Below are positions 50,598 through 59,533 of a stretch of 64,000 nt of DNA, piece after piece. Under the pieces are notes generated by a model that was given only the letters and a program-made list of their open reading frames with translations, was not told where the DNA came from and did no database searches. The DNA is from Coriobacteriia bacterium. Its GTDB lineage: Bacteria; Actinomycetota; Coriobacteriia; Anaerosomatales; SLCP01. The translations under genes and the position numbers were made by a program. Every line of letters starts with the position of its first letter. The first letter of the stretch is position 1. The stretch is from assembly GCA_007121015.1 (NCBI GenBank), contig SKMN01000020.1, positions 1 to 64,000 of the forward strand, given 5' to 3'.

Positions 50598-51503
50598 ATG
50601 TCTCACATTCACATTCCCGACGGCGTCCTCCCCGTCTGGCTCTGGGTCGCCGGCTGGGCCGTGGCCCTCGCCATGGTAGGCGCAGCAGGCGTGCTCGCAT
50701 CGCGCTCGGGCGCTCGGCGCAAGGTGCCCTTGGTAGGCGTGGTTGCCGCGCTCATGATCGTAGGCATGTCATCGGAGATCGTACCTATCGCCTATCACAT
50801 CAACCTCTCGGTGATCGGCGGGATACTGCTCGGTCCCGCTCTGTCGGTCGTCACGGCGTTCATCGTGGGCCTCATCCTCGCTATGCTCGGTCACGGTGGC
50901 GTGACCGTCCTCGGACTGAACACGATGGTGATAGGCGCCGAGATGGTGATCGGCTGGGCGCTCTTCCACGCCGTGCTCCGCGCCATCGGACGCCCTCGCG
51001 CAGCTCTCGGCGCCGGGCTTGCGACCGTCGTGACGCTCGCCATCACGACGACGTTCGTCGTGGGGATCGTGTGGATCGGCGGAGCGGTCGATGCGGCGGC
51101 GCACGAGACCGGCGCGCTCGACCCGGCGACGCTGCGGTTCGAGGACCCATTCGAGCACGGCGTGTTCGAGATCGGCTTGTTCGGGGGTGGACACGACCAC
51201 GATCACGACCACGATCACGATCACGACGACGGGCACGACCACGACAACGACTACGAAGCCCACCACTACGACGACGAAGACCACCACGACGACGAGGTTG
51301 CGGCCGACTCCGAGCGCTACCTGTCGGTAGGCCGCTTCGCCGCCGTCGTCTACACGCTCGGACCCATCGGCTGGCTTATCGAGGCGCTCGTGACAGCGGG
51401 TATCATCGGCTATGTCGCCGGCGTACGTCCCCGCATGGTGTTCGAAGGCGCGCTCGCCGAGGACAAGTCCCCCATACCCGGGGATGAGTCGGGAGGTCAC
51501 TAG
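50598..51503 (+). CDS. CbiM/NikM-type ECF transporter S component with His/Asp loop
   Basis: A 301-residue membrane protein starting MSHIHIPDGVLP, the metal-binding CbiM/NikM N-terminus in which the amino group and His residues hold the ion. About seven membrane helices follow. Between the last helices (about residues 195-235) is an extreme His/Asp loop (many HD pairs) likely to capture metal. With a Zur-like gene and box upstream, zinc is the most probable cargo, although the family usually carries cobalt or nickel. Confidence 0.88.
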   Translation: MSHIHIPDGVLPVWLWVAGWAVALAMVGAAGVLASRSGARRKVPLVGVVAALMIVGMSSEIVPIAYHINLSVIGGILLGPALSVVTAFIVGLILAMLGHGGVTVLGLNTMVIGAEMVIGWALFHAVLRAIGRPRAALGAGLATVVTLAITTTFVVGIVWIGGAVDAAAHETGALDPATLRFEDPFEHGVFEIGLFGGGHDHDHDHDHDHDDGHDHDNDYEAHHYDDEDHHDDEVAADSERYLSVGRFAAVVYTLGPIGWLIEALVTAGIIGYVAGVRPRMVFEGALAEDKSPIPGDESGGH

Positions 51504-52303
51504 TGCACATCGGCCGGATCGACAGCTCGGCCACACTCGGCGATTCGTGGCTCCACCGCGTCTCGCCCAAGAGCAAGCTGCTGGCGTTCGCCACGGTGCT
51601 CGCCGCGGTCATCGTGAGCTGGAACGTCCTCGTGGTCGGATCGCTGACAATAGCTCTCGTCGCGGTCGCGGTGTCCGCTCGCCTCGACAGCAGACTCGCA
51701 GCATCGCTCGCGATATATCCGGCCATGTTCGCGCTCATCTTCGCGTTCAGCGCCGCTACGAGCCTCCTTGGGGGCGTGGTCATCGTCCTCAAGGCGACGA
51801 CCGCTGCGCTCGGAGCCGTGATAGTGGTGCTGACCACCCCGTACCCGTACATCTTCGCTCCCCTGCAGCGCATCGTTCCCGGTATCGTCGGCGATGCCCT
51901 CCTCATGACGTACCGGTCGCTCTTCTTGCTTCTGGAGAAGTTCGGCAACCTGCTCACAGCGGCCCGGCTCCGCTCGGGGATCAGAGCAGGACACCCGGTA
52001 CGTGCGGCCCGGGCCACGACCCGCGCGCTCGGCGGACTGCTCCTCTACGCATTCGACCTCTCGCAGCGCTCCTACGACATCATGCGGATGCGCGGCTACG
52101 AAGGCCGCTTGCGCGTCACCTTGCCGAGGAGTGCGTCGCTTCCGACCGACGCCGCATTGCTGACAGGCGCACTCACGCTCCTCGCCGTCTCGATCACATG
52201 GCGCGTCGAGTGGCAGACGCTCAACCCGTTCAGCTGGGTCGTGCCAGTCGTGCCCGTGCTCGGGCTCGCGCTCGCCCTGATCGCCCGCAGGCGCAGCGCA
52301 TGA
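51503..52303 (+). CDS. CbiQ-type ECF transporter T component
   Basis: A 266-residue membrane protein with five to six helices and the two Ala-Arg-Gly type coupling motifs of EcfT proteins (AARLRSGIRAG; MRMRGYEGR). It couples the S component to the ATPase. GTG start overlapping the cbiM stop (TAGTG); it overlaps the ATPase gene at its end. Confidence 0.9.
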   Translation: MHIGRIDSSATLGDSWLHRVSPKSKLLAFATVLAAVIVSWNVLVVGSLTIALVAVAVSARLDSRLAASLAIYPAMFALIFAFSAATSLLGGVVIVLKATTAALGAVIVVLTTPYPYIFAPLQRIVPGIVGDALLMTYRSLFLLLEKFGNLLTAARLRSGIRAGHPVRAARATTRALGGLLLYAFDLSQRSYDIMRMRGYEGRLRVTLPRSASLPTDAALLTGALTLLAVSITWRVEWQTLNPFSWVVPVVPVLGLALALIARRRSA

Positions 52304-53181
52304 ACGGGTTCCGTCCGACATCGCGCCCCACCACGAACGACTCGCCGGTCGTGCACGTGAGCTGCGTGCGCCACTCCTACGAGGACGGCACCACGGTGCA
52401 CCTCTGCGGGCTCGACTTCGTGGTAGAGCGCGGCACCCGCGTCGCGGTGCTCGGCCCGAACGGTTCGGGCAAGACCACCCTCATCTACCACCTCCTCGGC
52501 CTGCTCAAGAGCCATGAGGGCGAGGTGCGCGTGTTCGGCGAGGACCCGGCGCGGGCGTGGCCCAAGATCCGCAAGCGCATAGGCGTCGTGTTGCAGAACG
52601 TCGACGAGCAGCTCCTCGCGCCCACCGTCGCCGACGACGTCGCGTTCTCGCCCCGCCAGTACGGCATGGCCGAGGAGGTGGTGGCCGGGCGTGTCGACGA
52701 GACGCTCGAACTCCTCGGCATACCTCATCTGCGCGACCGCGTGCCGCACAACCTTTCCGGGGGAGAGAAGCGCAAAGTCGCGCTTGCCGGCGCGCTCGTT
52801 ATGGAACCCGAGCTCCTCGTGCTCGACGAACCGTTCGAGGGACTCGATCCCACGTCGAGAGCAGCCTTCATCGGCCTGATCGAGCGGATATCTGCCGAGC
52901 GAGGTACCACGGTGGTCATGTCGACACACGACATCGACTCGGTGCCCGAGATGGCCGAGTACGCCTACGTCCTCGCGCCGGGCGGCGCGATCGTGTTCTC
53001 GGGTACGCCCGAGCAGGTCTTCAGCCAGGCGGACCTGTTGGCCGCCGGCAACATCAAGCCACCGATACTCGCCGAGCTGTTCACCGAACTCAAGCGCGCG
53101 GAGCCCGACGCGCCGGCGCCGGCGCTCTCGATCGAAGGCGCGGTCGAGGCGCTCGTGCAGTGGAGGCGTGGAGAGGCGTAG
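52300..53181 (+). CDS. CbiO-type ECF transporter ATPase
   Basis: A 293-residue ABC ATPase: Walker A GPNGSGKTT, Q-loop VVLQNVDEQLL (typical of the ECF group), signature NLSGGEKRKVALAGAL, Walker B LLVLDEPFEGLD and H-loop STHDI. A 70-residue C-terminal tail follows. ATG overlaps the cbiQ stop. It powers the CbiM/CbiQ metal importer. The frame upstream of 52300 is the shadow of cbiQ. Confidence 0.93.
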   Translation: MNGFRPTSRPTTNDSPVVHVSCVRHSYEDGTTVHLCGLDFVVERGTRVAVLGPNGSGKTTLIYHLLGLLKSHEGEVRVFGEDPARAWPKIRKRIGVVLQNVDEQLLAPTVADDVAFSPRQYGMAEEVVAGRVDETLELLGIPHLRDRVPHNLSGGEKRKVALAGALVMEPELLVLDEPFEGLDPTSRAAFIGLIERISAERGTTVVMSTHDIDSVPEMAEYAYVLAPGGAIVFSGTPEQVFSQADLLAAGNIKPPILAELFTELKRAEPDAPAPALSIEGAVEALVQWRRGEA

Positions 53182-53197
53182 AGGGCGAGTGCCCGCG

Positions 53198-54883
53198 CTA
53201 GCCGACCGGGCCGTCGCCGCCCGGGCGGTCCTTTTCGGCGATCGGTGCGTCAGTTGTACTCGCATCCGGGTACCGAAGCGGGATACGCAGCGTGAAGGTC
53301 GAACCTGCGCCCACGACGCTCTCAACGGTTATGTCTCCGCCGAGGAGGCGTGCGTGGGCGCGCGATATCGCCAGGCCGAGCCCCGTCCCGGTCGGCTTCG
53401 CGACATCGCCCGTGCGCACCTGCGTGAACTCCTCGAACACGGCGTCAAGGCGGTCGGGCGGGATGCCGGGTCCCGCATCCGCGACGTCGATGCGCAACAC
53501 GTCCCCCTCCAGCGATGGAGAGACGGTGACCGTGCCGTGCTCCGCGAACTTGACCGCGTTACCCACCAGGTTGATGAGTATCTGCTCGACTTTGGACCGG
53601 TCGGTGTGCGCTTCGTGATCGTGGACGCACGGACCGGCCTCGAGCTCGAGTCCCCTCTCCGCAGCGGCCGGCTGGAACAGCCCCACGACGCCCACGACCG
53701 TCTCGCACGGCTTGAACCGGCTGACCGTGACCCGCTCGACCCCGGCATCGAGCGCAGAGTACTCGAGCAGCTCCTCGACGAGGCCGAGGAGATGACGTCC
53801 GGAGTTCGCGATCATGTCGAGCTGTGTCCGCTGCTCTGCGGTGAGAGGGCCTGCCAACTCTTGCTTCATCGTTCCGGCGAACCCGATGACCGAGTTGAGC
53901 GGCGTGCGCAATTCGTGACTCAGGTTGGCGAGGAACCTGTCCCGGGCAGCGTTGGCGGCCACTACCTGCGCGTTCGCTGCCTCGAGTTCCGTGATGCGCC
54001 GGTCGATCTCGAGTGCGAGTTCATCGATCGTCCCGGCCAACTCCCGTATCTCGCTGGGCCCGCTCGCCCGGACTCCGTCCCTGAGCGGCCGGGTCCCGGA
54101 CGCGATCTCGCGCGCGCTCGCCCCCACCAGTGCGAGCGGACGGATGACCTCTCTGCGGGCGAAGGCGAACATGACCGCAAGCGTCACGAGGAGAAGGCCG
54201 AGGAGCATACCGGAGAGGCGGATCGCGACCCCGTCAGCACCAGCGTAAGCCACCTCGAGCGGTATGCGTATCGAGAGGGCCGAGGCCACCTCGCCCACCT
54301 CGCGTCCGAAGCTGCGGTCAGGACCGTAGTAGGCGACGAGCTCCGCAGGAGCTACGTCAGGCGTGCTGTGACACAGGAGGCACTGCTCTTCCATCACCTC
54401 GCCACGCTTGAGCAGGTAGAAGACCTGCTCCCCGTCGACCGCCCGAACGCCCGCGCGTTCCTCGAGTACCGGGTCCGCGTTCAGCGCCCGCAGGAACTCG
54501 GCCTCGTACGTGTCGGCTTCGTTCTCCGGACTGCGCGCATCGATCGCGCACTCCTTGTAGTAGTAGGCTCCCGAACCGGTGTCCGCGTAGCTGGCGATCC
54601 TGCGGACAGCGTACGTCGACGACATCCACGAGGGCTCGAACGAGCCGTCGTCGAGGACGGGGTCCGTCAGCCCGAACAGCTCGGGCTTGAGCTCATGGTT
54701 GAAGTAGCTGTGTATCGCCAGGTTCCGGGTGATCAGCAGGTCGGCCCTGTCGCGCGCGTCAGCCAGGACGTGCTCACGCAGCTGGTCCCTGACGAGCGCA
54801 ACGAGCGCTACCGAACTCGCCACGTAGACGATGACGATCAGCAGCACGAGGCGACCGGTGATGCTCCGAGCCCGATTGCGCAC
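53198..54883 (-). CDS. Sensor histidine kinase with haem-binding DUF3365 sensor domain
   Basis: A 561-residue kinase: membrane helix about 10-32, an extracytoplasmic domain (about 33-205) of DUF3365/Tll0287 type containing CLLCHSTPDVAP, one c-type haem site, a second helix (about 210-230), HAMP, a coiled coil, then HisKA with SHELRTPLNSV and HATPase with NLVGNAVKF, DAGPGIP and GTGLGLAI. A covalently bound haem outside the membrane suggests redox, NO or oxygen sensing, sensible in a cytochrome-rich cell. GGAGAGG precedes GTG 54883. No cognate response regulator is adjacent. Divergent from the copper ATPase gene. Confidence 0.9.
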   Translation of the reverse strand: MRNRARSITGRLVLLIVIVYVASSVALVALVRDQLREHVLADARDRADLLITRNLAIHSYFNHELKPELFGLTDPVLDDGSFEPSWMSSTYAVRRIASYADTGSGAYYYKECAIDARSPENEADTYEAEFLRALNADPVLEERAGVRAVDGEQVFYLLKRGEVMEEQCLLCHSTPDVAPAELVAYYGPDRSFGREVGEVASALSIRIPLEVAYAGADGVAIRLSGMLLGLLLVTLAVMFAFARREVIRPLALVGASAREIASGTRPLRDGVRASGPSEIRELAGTIDELALEIDRRITELEAANAQVVAANAARDRFLANLSHELRTPLNSVIGFAGTMKQELAGPLTAEQRTQLDMIANSGRHLLGLVEELLEYSALDAGVERVTVSRFKPCETVVGVVGLFQPAAAERGLELEAGPCVHDHEAHTDRSKVEQILINLVGNAVKFAEHGTVTVSPSLEGDVLRIDVADAGPGIPPDRLDAVFEEFTQVRTGDVAKPTGTGLGLAISRAHARLLGGDITVESVVGAGSTFTLRIPLRYPDASTTDAPIAEKDRPGGDGPVG

Positions 54884-55075
54884 GCTACCGCCTCTCCACG
54901 ATCGGCGCCGAACTGCGAGGTAGACCCTCACACACGATATCACGCGCATCTCGCCGGCCGATTGAAGAGGCAGCGAACTGGCGATACACATCATGAGGAG
55001 CGCTGTCGAGGTGCGTGCGCGGGCAACCCGTGACGATGGGCATCGCCTGCTGTGCGCGCACGAGGAGGAACGAGG

Positions 55076-57109
55076 GTGCACGACGACCATACGGGCGAAG
55101 CGGGGCATAAGGAACAGTCCGGGCAGGCGTCACACGACCGCCACGAGGGGCACTCGACCGAGATGTTCCGGCGCAAGTTCTGGCTCTCGCTCGCGCTCAC
55201 CGTGCCGGTCGTCTACTGGTCGACACACATCCAGGAGCTCCTCGGCTATCGCGCCCCCGTGTTCGCGGGGTCGGAATGGATTCCGCTCGTAGGCGGGACG
55301 GTGGTGTTCCTCTATGGCGGTCGCGTGTTCATCCAGGGCGCAGCACGCGAGCTTCGCGACCGCGCACCCGGGATGATGACGCTCATCTCGCTCGCCATCA
55401 TCGTCGCGTTCGTCTTCTCCTGGGTGGTGGACCTGGGCATCATCGTGGCCGAGTCCCTCTGGTGGGAACTCGCCACACTCGTCACGGTCATGCTCCTCGG
55501 CCACTGGATCGAGATGCGCTCGATCACCCAGGCCCAGGGTGCGCTCGACGAGCTGGCGAAGCTCCTGCCCGACACCGCGACCCGCATCACCGATGACGGC
55601 GAGGAGCGTATCGCCGTGAGCGAGTTGCGCGACGGCGACACGGTGCTCGTGCGCCCGGGCGAGAGCGTCCCCGTCGACGGCACCGTCACGTCCGGCGAGA
55701 GCGACGTGAACGAGGCGATGGTCACCGGCGAATCGCGTCCCGTCGACAAGGGTCCGGGCGACGAGGCCATCGCGGGCACCATCAACGGTGCGGGTTCGCT
55801 CCGCATCGAAGTGAGCAGGACCGGCGACGAAACGAAACTCTCCGGCATCATGCGACTCGTCGCAGACGCGCAGTCCTCCAAGTCACGCACCCAGCACCTC
55901 GCCGATCGCGCCGCACGACTGCTCACCGGCGTCGCTATCGCTGCTGGACTCGTGACGTTCGCTTCCTGGCGCATTATCGGTGCCGCGGTCGACTTCGCGG
56001 TCGTCAGGACGGTCACGGTGCTCGTCATCGCCTGTCCCCATGCGCTCGGCCTCGCGGTGCCGCTCGTCGTCGCGATCTCCACCACGCTCGGCGCACGCAA
56101 CGGGCTGCTCGTCCGGGACCGCCGGGGGCTGGAGGCGGCCCGGACCATCGACGTGGTGGTGTTCGACAAGACGGGCACGCTCACGATGGGCGAGTTCCGC
56201 GTCGTGAGCATGACGACCGCCGACGGCGTGTCCGAGGAAGAAGCGCTCGCCATCGCCGCCGCCGTCGAATCCGACTCCCAGCACCCCATCGCCCGGGGAA
56301 TCGTGAAGTCCGCCGAGGAACGCGACGTCGAGGTTCCCCGGGCCGAGGACTTCCGCTCGCTTCCCGGGCGTGGCGTCACCGCAACAGTCCGCGGGAACGC
56401 GTACCGCCTCGGCGGATCCGCGCTGCTGGAAGACGAAGATGGCGCCTCCCGCGACGCCGGTCTGCGCGAGGCCGCCGAACAAGCGGCGCAACGCGGCCAG
56501 GCTGCCATCTACCTGCTCGACGCGGACGGGACCGCACGTGCCGTGTTCGCGGTGGCGGACGCCGTACGCGAGGAGAGCCGTGCCGCAGTGGAAGCACTGC
56601 ACGACCGCGACATCGAGGTCGCGATGCTCACCGGTGATGCGCAGGCTGTAGCCGATGCGGTCGCAGAGGAGCTCGGGATCGACACGGTCTTCGCGGAGGT
56701 CCTGCCGGAAGACAAGGCTGCTGCGATCATGCGGCTGCAGCAGGAGGGCAAGCGCGTGGCGATGGTGGGCGATGGCGTGAACGACGCACCCGCGCTCGCG
56801 ACAGCCGACGTCGGCATCGCGATCGGGGCGGGCACCGACGTGGCCGTGGAAGCCGGTGACATCGTCCTCGTGCGCTCCGATCCCCGCGACATCCCGCGGA
56901 TCGTGACTCTTTCGCGCGCGACATATCGCAAGATGTTGCAGAACCTGTGGTGGGCTGCCGGCTACAACATCTTCGCGATACCGTTGGCGGCGGGCGCGCT
57001 CGCAGCATGGGGCGTCGTGCTCACGCCAGCGCTGGGAGCGGTCTTCATGTCGGCGAGCACCGTGATCGTCGCCGCGAACGCCCAGTTACTCAGGCGGTGG
57101 GACGGGTAG
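55076..57109 (+). CDS. CopB-type P1B metal ATPase (CPH motif)
   Basis: A 677-residue P-type ATPase with eight membrane helices. Membrane metal site CPH (VIACPHALGLAVP) marks the CopB/P1B-3-like group that exports Cu or Ag. TGES phosphatase loop (MVTGESRPV), phosphorylated Asp in DKTGTLT, nucleotide-binding HP in SQHPIA and hinge GDGVNDAPA are all intact. The N-terminus is His-rich (HDDHTGEAGHKEQSG and more) in place of HMA domains. The GTG at 55076 has GAGGAGG 7 nt before it. Stand-alone gene. Confidence 0.93.
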   Translation: MHDDHTGEAGHKEQSGQASHDRHEGHSTEMFRRKFWLSLALTVPVVYWSTHIQELLGYRAPVFAGSEWIPLVGGTVVFLYGGRVFIQGAARELRDRAPGMMTLISLAIIVAFVFSWVVDLGIIVAESLWWELATLVTVMLLGHWIEMRSITQAQGALDELAKLLPDTATRITDDGEERIAVSELRDGDTVLVRPGESVPVDGTVTSGESDVNEAMVTGESRPVDKGPGDEAIAGTINGAGSLRIEVSRTGDETKLSGIMRLVADAQSSKSRTQHLADRAARLLTGVAIAAGLVTFASWRIIGAAVDFAVVRTVTVLVIACPHALGLAVPLVVAISTTLGARNGLLVRDRRGLEAARTIDVVVFDKTGTLTMGEFRVVSMTTADGVSEEEALAIAAAVESDSQHPIARGIVKSAEERDVEVPRAEDFRSLPGRGVTATVRGNAYRLGGSALLEDEDGASRDAGLREAAEQAAQRGQAAIYLLDADGTARAVFAVADAVREESRAAVEALHDRDIEVAMLTGDAQAVADAVAEELGIDTVFAEVLPEDKAAAIMRLQQEGKRVAMVGDGVNDAPALATADVGIAIGAGTDVAVEAGDIVLVRSDPRDIPRIVTLSRATYRKMLQNLWWAAGYNIFAIPLAAGALAAWGVVLTPALGAVFMSASTVIVAANAQLLRRWDG

Positions 57110-57214
57110 CGCGGCAGAGCGTAACCAGCCACCGTGGCGACAGCGCCCGCAGTGCGCCGACAGACTCGATCGCGACCGCTGCGCGTACGAACGGTGGCAC
57201 CTCGCCCTCAACGG

Positions 57215-57790
57215 CTACCGTTCCCCGCGAGCGCCGGAGCGGCCGATCCGCTCCTGAAGCTCTCCCGCACTCGGCCACGCGTATCGGATTCCACGGGCCT
57301 CACCGCCCCCAGGCACGACACGCATCTCCTGCTCTACCGATACTCCGCCGATGCTCTCATAGAAGCTGACTGCTGAGCGATTCTCAGCGTAGACCCACAA
57401 CCACACACCGTGGACGCTGCTGGTGGCCGCGATCCATTCGCAGGCGTGCCAGATCAGTTCCTTTGCCACGCCCCGTCCCCGCGCGTGTCGAGCTACATGC
57501 AGATTGTGGATCCTCGTGCCCCACAGCGGGTGCGCATCTCCGAGGACGTAGACGAAGCCGACGGGATGGTCGCCGATCGAGGCGATCCATCCCTGCTCAT
57601 CGGTGTGAGGCGACGCGAGTCTCTTGTTCCAGAACCGCAGCCGATCAGATTCCAGGTCTTCAGTGAGGTAGTCATCACTCGCGATGCCAGTGTAGATCTC
57701 GCGCCAACTAGCCGCGTGCAAGCCGGCAACCTCGTATGAATCAGCGGTTCCCATGATGCGGACATCAACGTGTGGCACGCTTCCGGTCAC
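57215..57790 (-). CDS. GNAT-family N-acetyltransferase
   Basis: A 191-residue acetyltransferase: beta strand IHNLHVARHARGRGVAKELI holds the acetyl-CoA pyrophosphate loop (RGRGVA), followed by ENRSAVSFYESIGG, the end of the fold. The substrate cannot be inferred. The GTG start lacks a clear ribosome-binding site; an ATG 12 codons on is possible. Same direction as the next gene on its right, 18 bp apart. Confidence 0.9.
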   Translation of the reverse strand: MTGSVPHVDVRIMGTADSYEVAGLHAASWREIYTGIASDDYLTEDLESDRLRFWNKRLASPHTDEQGWIASIGDHPVGFVYVLGDAHPLWGTRIHNLHVARHARGRGVAKELIWHACEWIAATSSVHGVWLWVYAENRSAVSFYESIGGVSVEQEMRVVPGGGEARGIRYAWPSAGELQERIGRSGARGER

Positions 57791-57808
57791 CGGAGAATCA
57801 CCCGACGC

Positions 57809-58264
57809 TCACGCCAGAAGCGCCAACACGGCAAGCGAAGACCATCCCGCCGCCATGAGGTACGGTGTCAGGCGCAACAACATCGACGTAGGCGACGTGC
57901 GCAAACCGCCTCCGTCCCCACTCCGGGGCGTCACCACCCAGCAGTTGCGGTCGTCCGTGAGGCACCTCTCGAGCCGCATGACAGCCTCCTTCCGAGTGCC
58001 GAGGTATTTGACACCGTAATGCAGCGCCACCCCGAACACGAAGCACGTGAGGAGACCACCGGCTGAGACCGCGAGAACCAGGACCGCGTCGCTCGAAGTG
58101 AGCGGGAACAGCCCGCCTTCGAGGTCCAACGTGAACCCGAGGATCGCGAGCAGACCGCCGGAGACGTAGAAGAGGTTGTTCAGCTTGACCCAGTTGAGCT
58201 TGTCTTCATGCAAGTAGAGGTCTACCGCGCGGTCGTAGAGATGGACCTTCATGTCATCTTCCAC
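57809..58264 (-). CDS. Small membrane protein of unknown function, 151 aa
   Basis: A 151-residue protein with three predicted membrane helices (about 33-47, 60-85 and 130-150) and an N-terminal amphipathic part (HLYDRAVDLYLHEDKLNWVK). GGAGGAG lies 6 nt before the GTG start. It may be cotranscribed with the GNAT gene 18 bp downstream. I see no family-defining motif. Confidence 0.65.
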   Translation of the reverse strand: MEDDMKVHLYDRAVDLYLHEDKLNWVKLNNLFYVSGGLLAILGFTLDLEGGLFPLTSSDAVLVLAVSAGGLLTCFVFGVALHYGVKYLGTRKEAVMRLERCLTDDRNCWVVTPRSGDGGGLRTSPTSMLLRLTPYLMAAGWSSLAVLALLA

Positions 58265-58599
58265 GCGCCACTCCTCCCCTCCCAGGAGATCCCCGCGGTC
58301 GCCGTTCCGTGAGCGCGCTGGGGAGATCCGCCATCGTCAGGACGCCCTTCCGGCTGTAGGAGCTCGCCCGCCACGCGCCTTCGTTGCCGACACCCCGGAG
58401 GCCAGGTCGCTAATGATAACAAAGTCGACCGCGCATACTGTCAGGAGAGGGGGGCAAGCATGCTCGCACCTGGAGCACCTCATGCGAGAGAGATCGCTCG
58501 CACCACATCATGGGGTACGAACTCACGGAGGGCACGCTCGCCGTCGCCCAACCGTCAGACACGGAGGTCATAACCATCGCTACCCGTCCCACCCGAACC
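58265..58599. other. Intergenic stretch without recognisable gene
   Basis: About 335 bp between the small membrane protein gene and the epimerase remnant. Open frames cross it on both strands but none has a ribosome-binding site or a recognisable product. It may hold further decayed parts of the epimerase gene that precedes the recognisable remnant. Confidence 0.5.
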
Positions 58600-58907
58600 G
58601 TGGTCCTCCCTGGCGTGGCCGCTTCTGTCCCCTTCTCTGGCTTTCCGTCGCGCAGATGGCCGAGGCGGATCACCTCGCCACGCGTCGCAACACCACGCTG
58701 CCTCACTCGACCTGCCATCCGGGTTGGGTTTCGAAGGCGCCGTCGAGCCTTTCGCGACGCTCACATTTGCGCTTCCCAAAGCAAGCCTTTTCCGCTGTGC
58801 GGCCGCTGTACCTGGCCGACATCGGGCTGCCAGAAGCCTTATGGCGCCGCATGGGTATCGAGAGTGGAACGCCGTTTCGTAGCGGACACATCGTCGAGGT
58901 GACGTGA
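58600..58907 (+). pseudogene. Remnant of NAD(P)H-hydrate epimerase (YjeF N-terminal domain)
   Basis: Two reading frames each give a recognisable part of the enzyme's C-terminal half. One encodes ASLDLPSGLGFEGAVEPF followed by ATLTFALPKASLF; after a shift near 58795 another gives PLYLADIGLPEALWRRMG up to a stop at 58905. These match the conserved SLDxPSG, TLTxALPK and LADIGIP segments in correct order. A further shift near 58650 separates a plausible SGFPSR/MAEADHLA piece. No intact start or N-terminal half is visible, so the gene is broken unless the sequence has errors. It normally repairs hydrated NAD(P)H. Confidence 0.72.
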
Positions 58908-58910
58908 GGG

Positions 58911-59483
58911 ATGACCGAAGCGGGTACACGGGGAGACAAGTCGGTGACGGTCGCGATCTCACGACACGTGGCGCCGGGGCGCGACGCGGAGTTCGCGGAG
59001 TGGGTGCACGGCATCACAGCGGAGGCCGCCCGGTTCCCGGGACACCTCGGCGCAGGCTACATACGCCCGGCGAGTCCAAACGGCGCACACACGATCGTCT
59101 ACCGATTCGACACGCGCGAGCACTTCGATGCGTGGCAACAGTCACCCGAACGCCAGCGCTGGACCGATGCGGCGCACCATCTGGTCGCCGGTGACCCCAA
59201 CGTCCAGATGGCAACAGGACTCGAGTACTGGTTCGACGACCCGTCATGCGCCGGCGGAGCTCCGCCAAAGGTCTGGAAGCAGGCGCTGCTCACCTGGCTC
59301 GGCCTCTATCCGACGGTACTTGCCGTCGCCTACACGATCGGAGTGCCGGTCGAAGGGTGGCCAGTGCCGCTGCGCACTGCCGTCACCACAGCGCTCACAG
59401 TGGCGCTCATGACGTGGATCGTCATGCCGGTCGTCACCCGCGCCTTCCGGGGATTCCTTCGTCCCGGCGCAAAGAGCCGGTGA
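58911..59483 (+). CDS. ABM-domain membrane protein (antibiotic biosynthesis monooxygenase-like)
   Basis: A 190-residue protein. Residues 10-105 form an ABM ferredoxin-like domain (VTVAISRHVAPGRDAEFAEW, FPGHLGAGYI, YRFDTREHFDAW). Two membrane helices follow (about 128-148 and 155-175). This two-part form is widespread (COG3224) but has no proven function. It starts 4 bp after the epimerase remnant's stop codon. Confidence 0.85.
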   Translation: MTEAGTRGDKSVTVAISRHVAPGRDAEFAEWVHGITAEAARFPGHLGAGYIRPASPNGAHTIVYRFDTREHFDAWQQSPERQRWTDAAHHLVAGDPNVQMATGLEYWFDDPSCAGGAPPKVWKQALLTWLGLYPTVLAVAYTIGVPVEGWPVPLRTAVTTALTVALMTWIVMPVVTRAFRGFLRPGAKSR

Positions 59484-59533
59484 TCGGGGTCGGTTTTCGA
59501 CGCACACCGATACGTCCGCCCGCTCAGAGTCGC

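Noticed and set aside
51181-51300. GAC/CAC repeat as tandem DNA repeat or CRISPR
   Set aside because: It encodes the metal-binding loop of CbiM; units are irregular and there are no spacers.
50169-51536. Leftward frame rich in Val opposite the His/Asp loop of CbiM
   Set aside because: It is the complement of the repeated GAC-CAC codons; the CbiM frame has a clear start motif and operon context.
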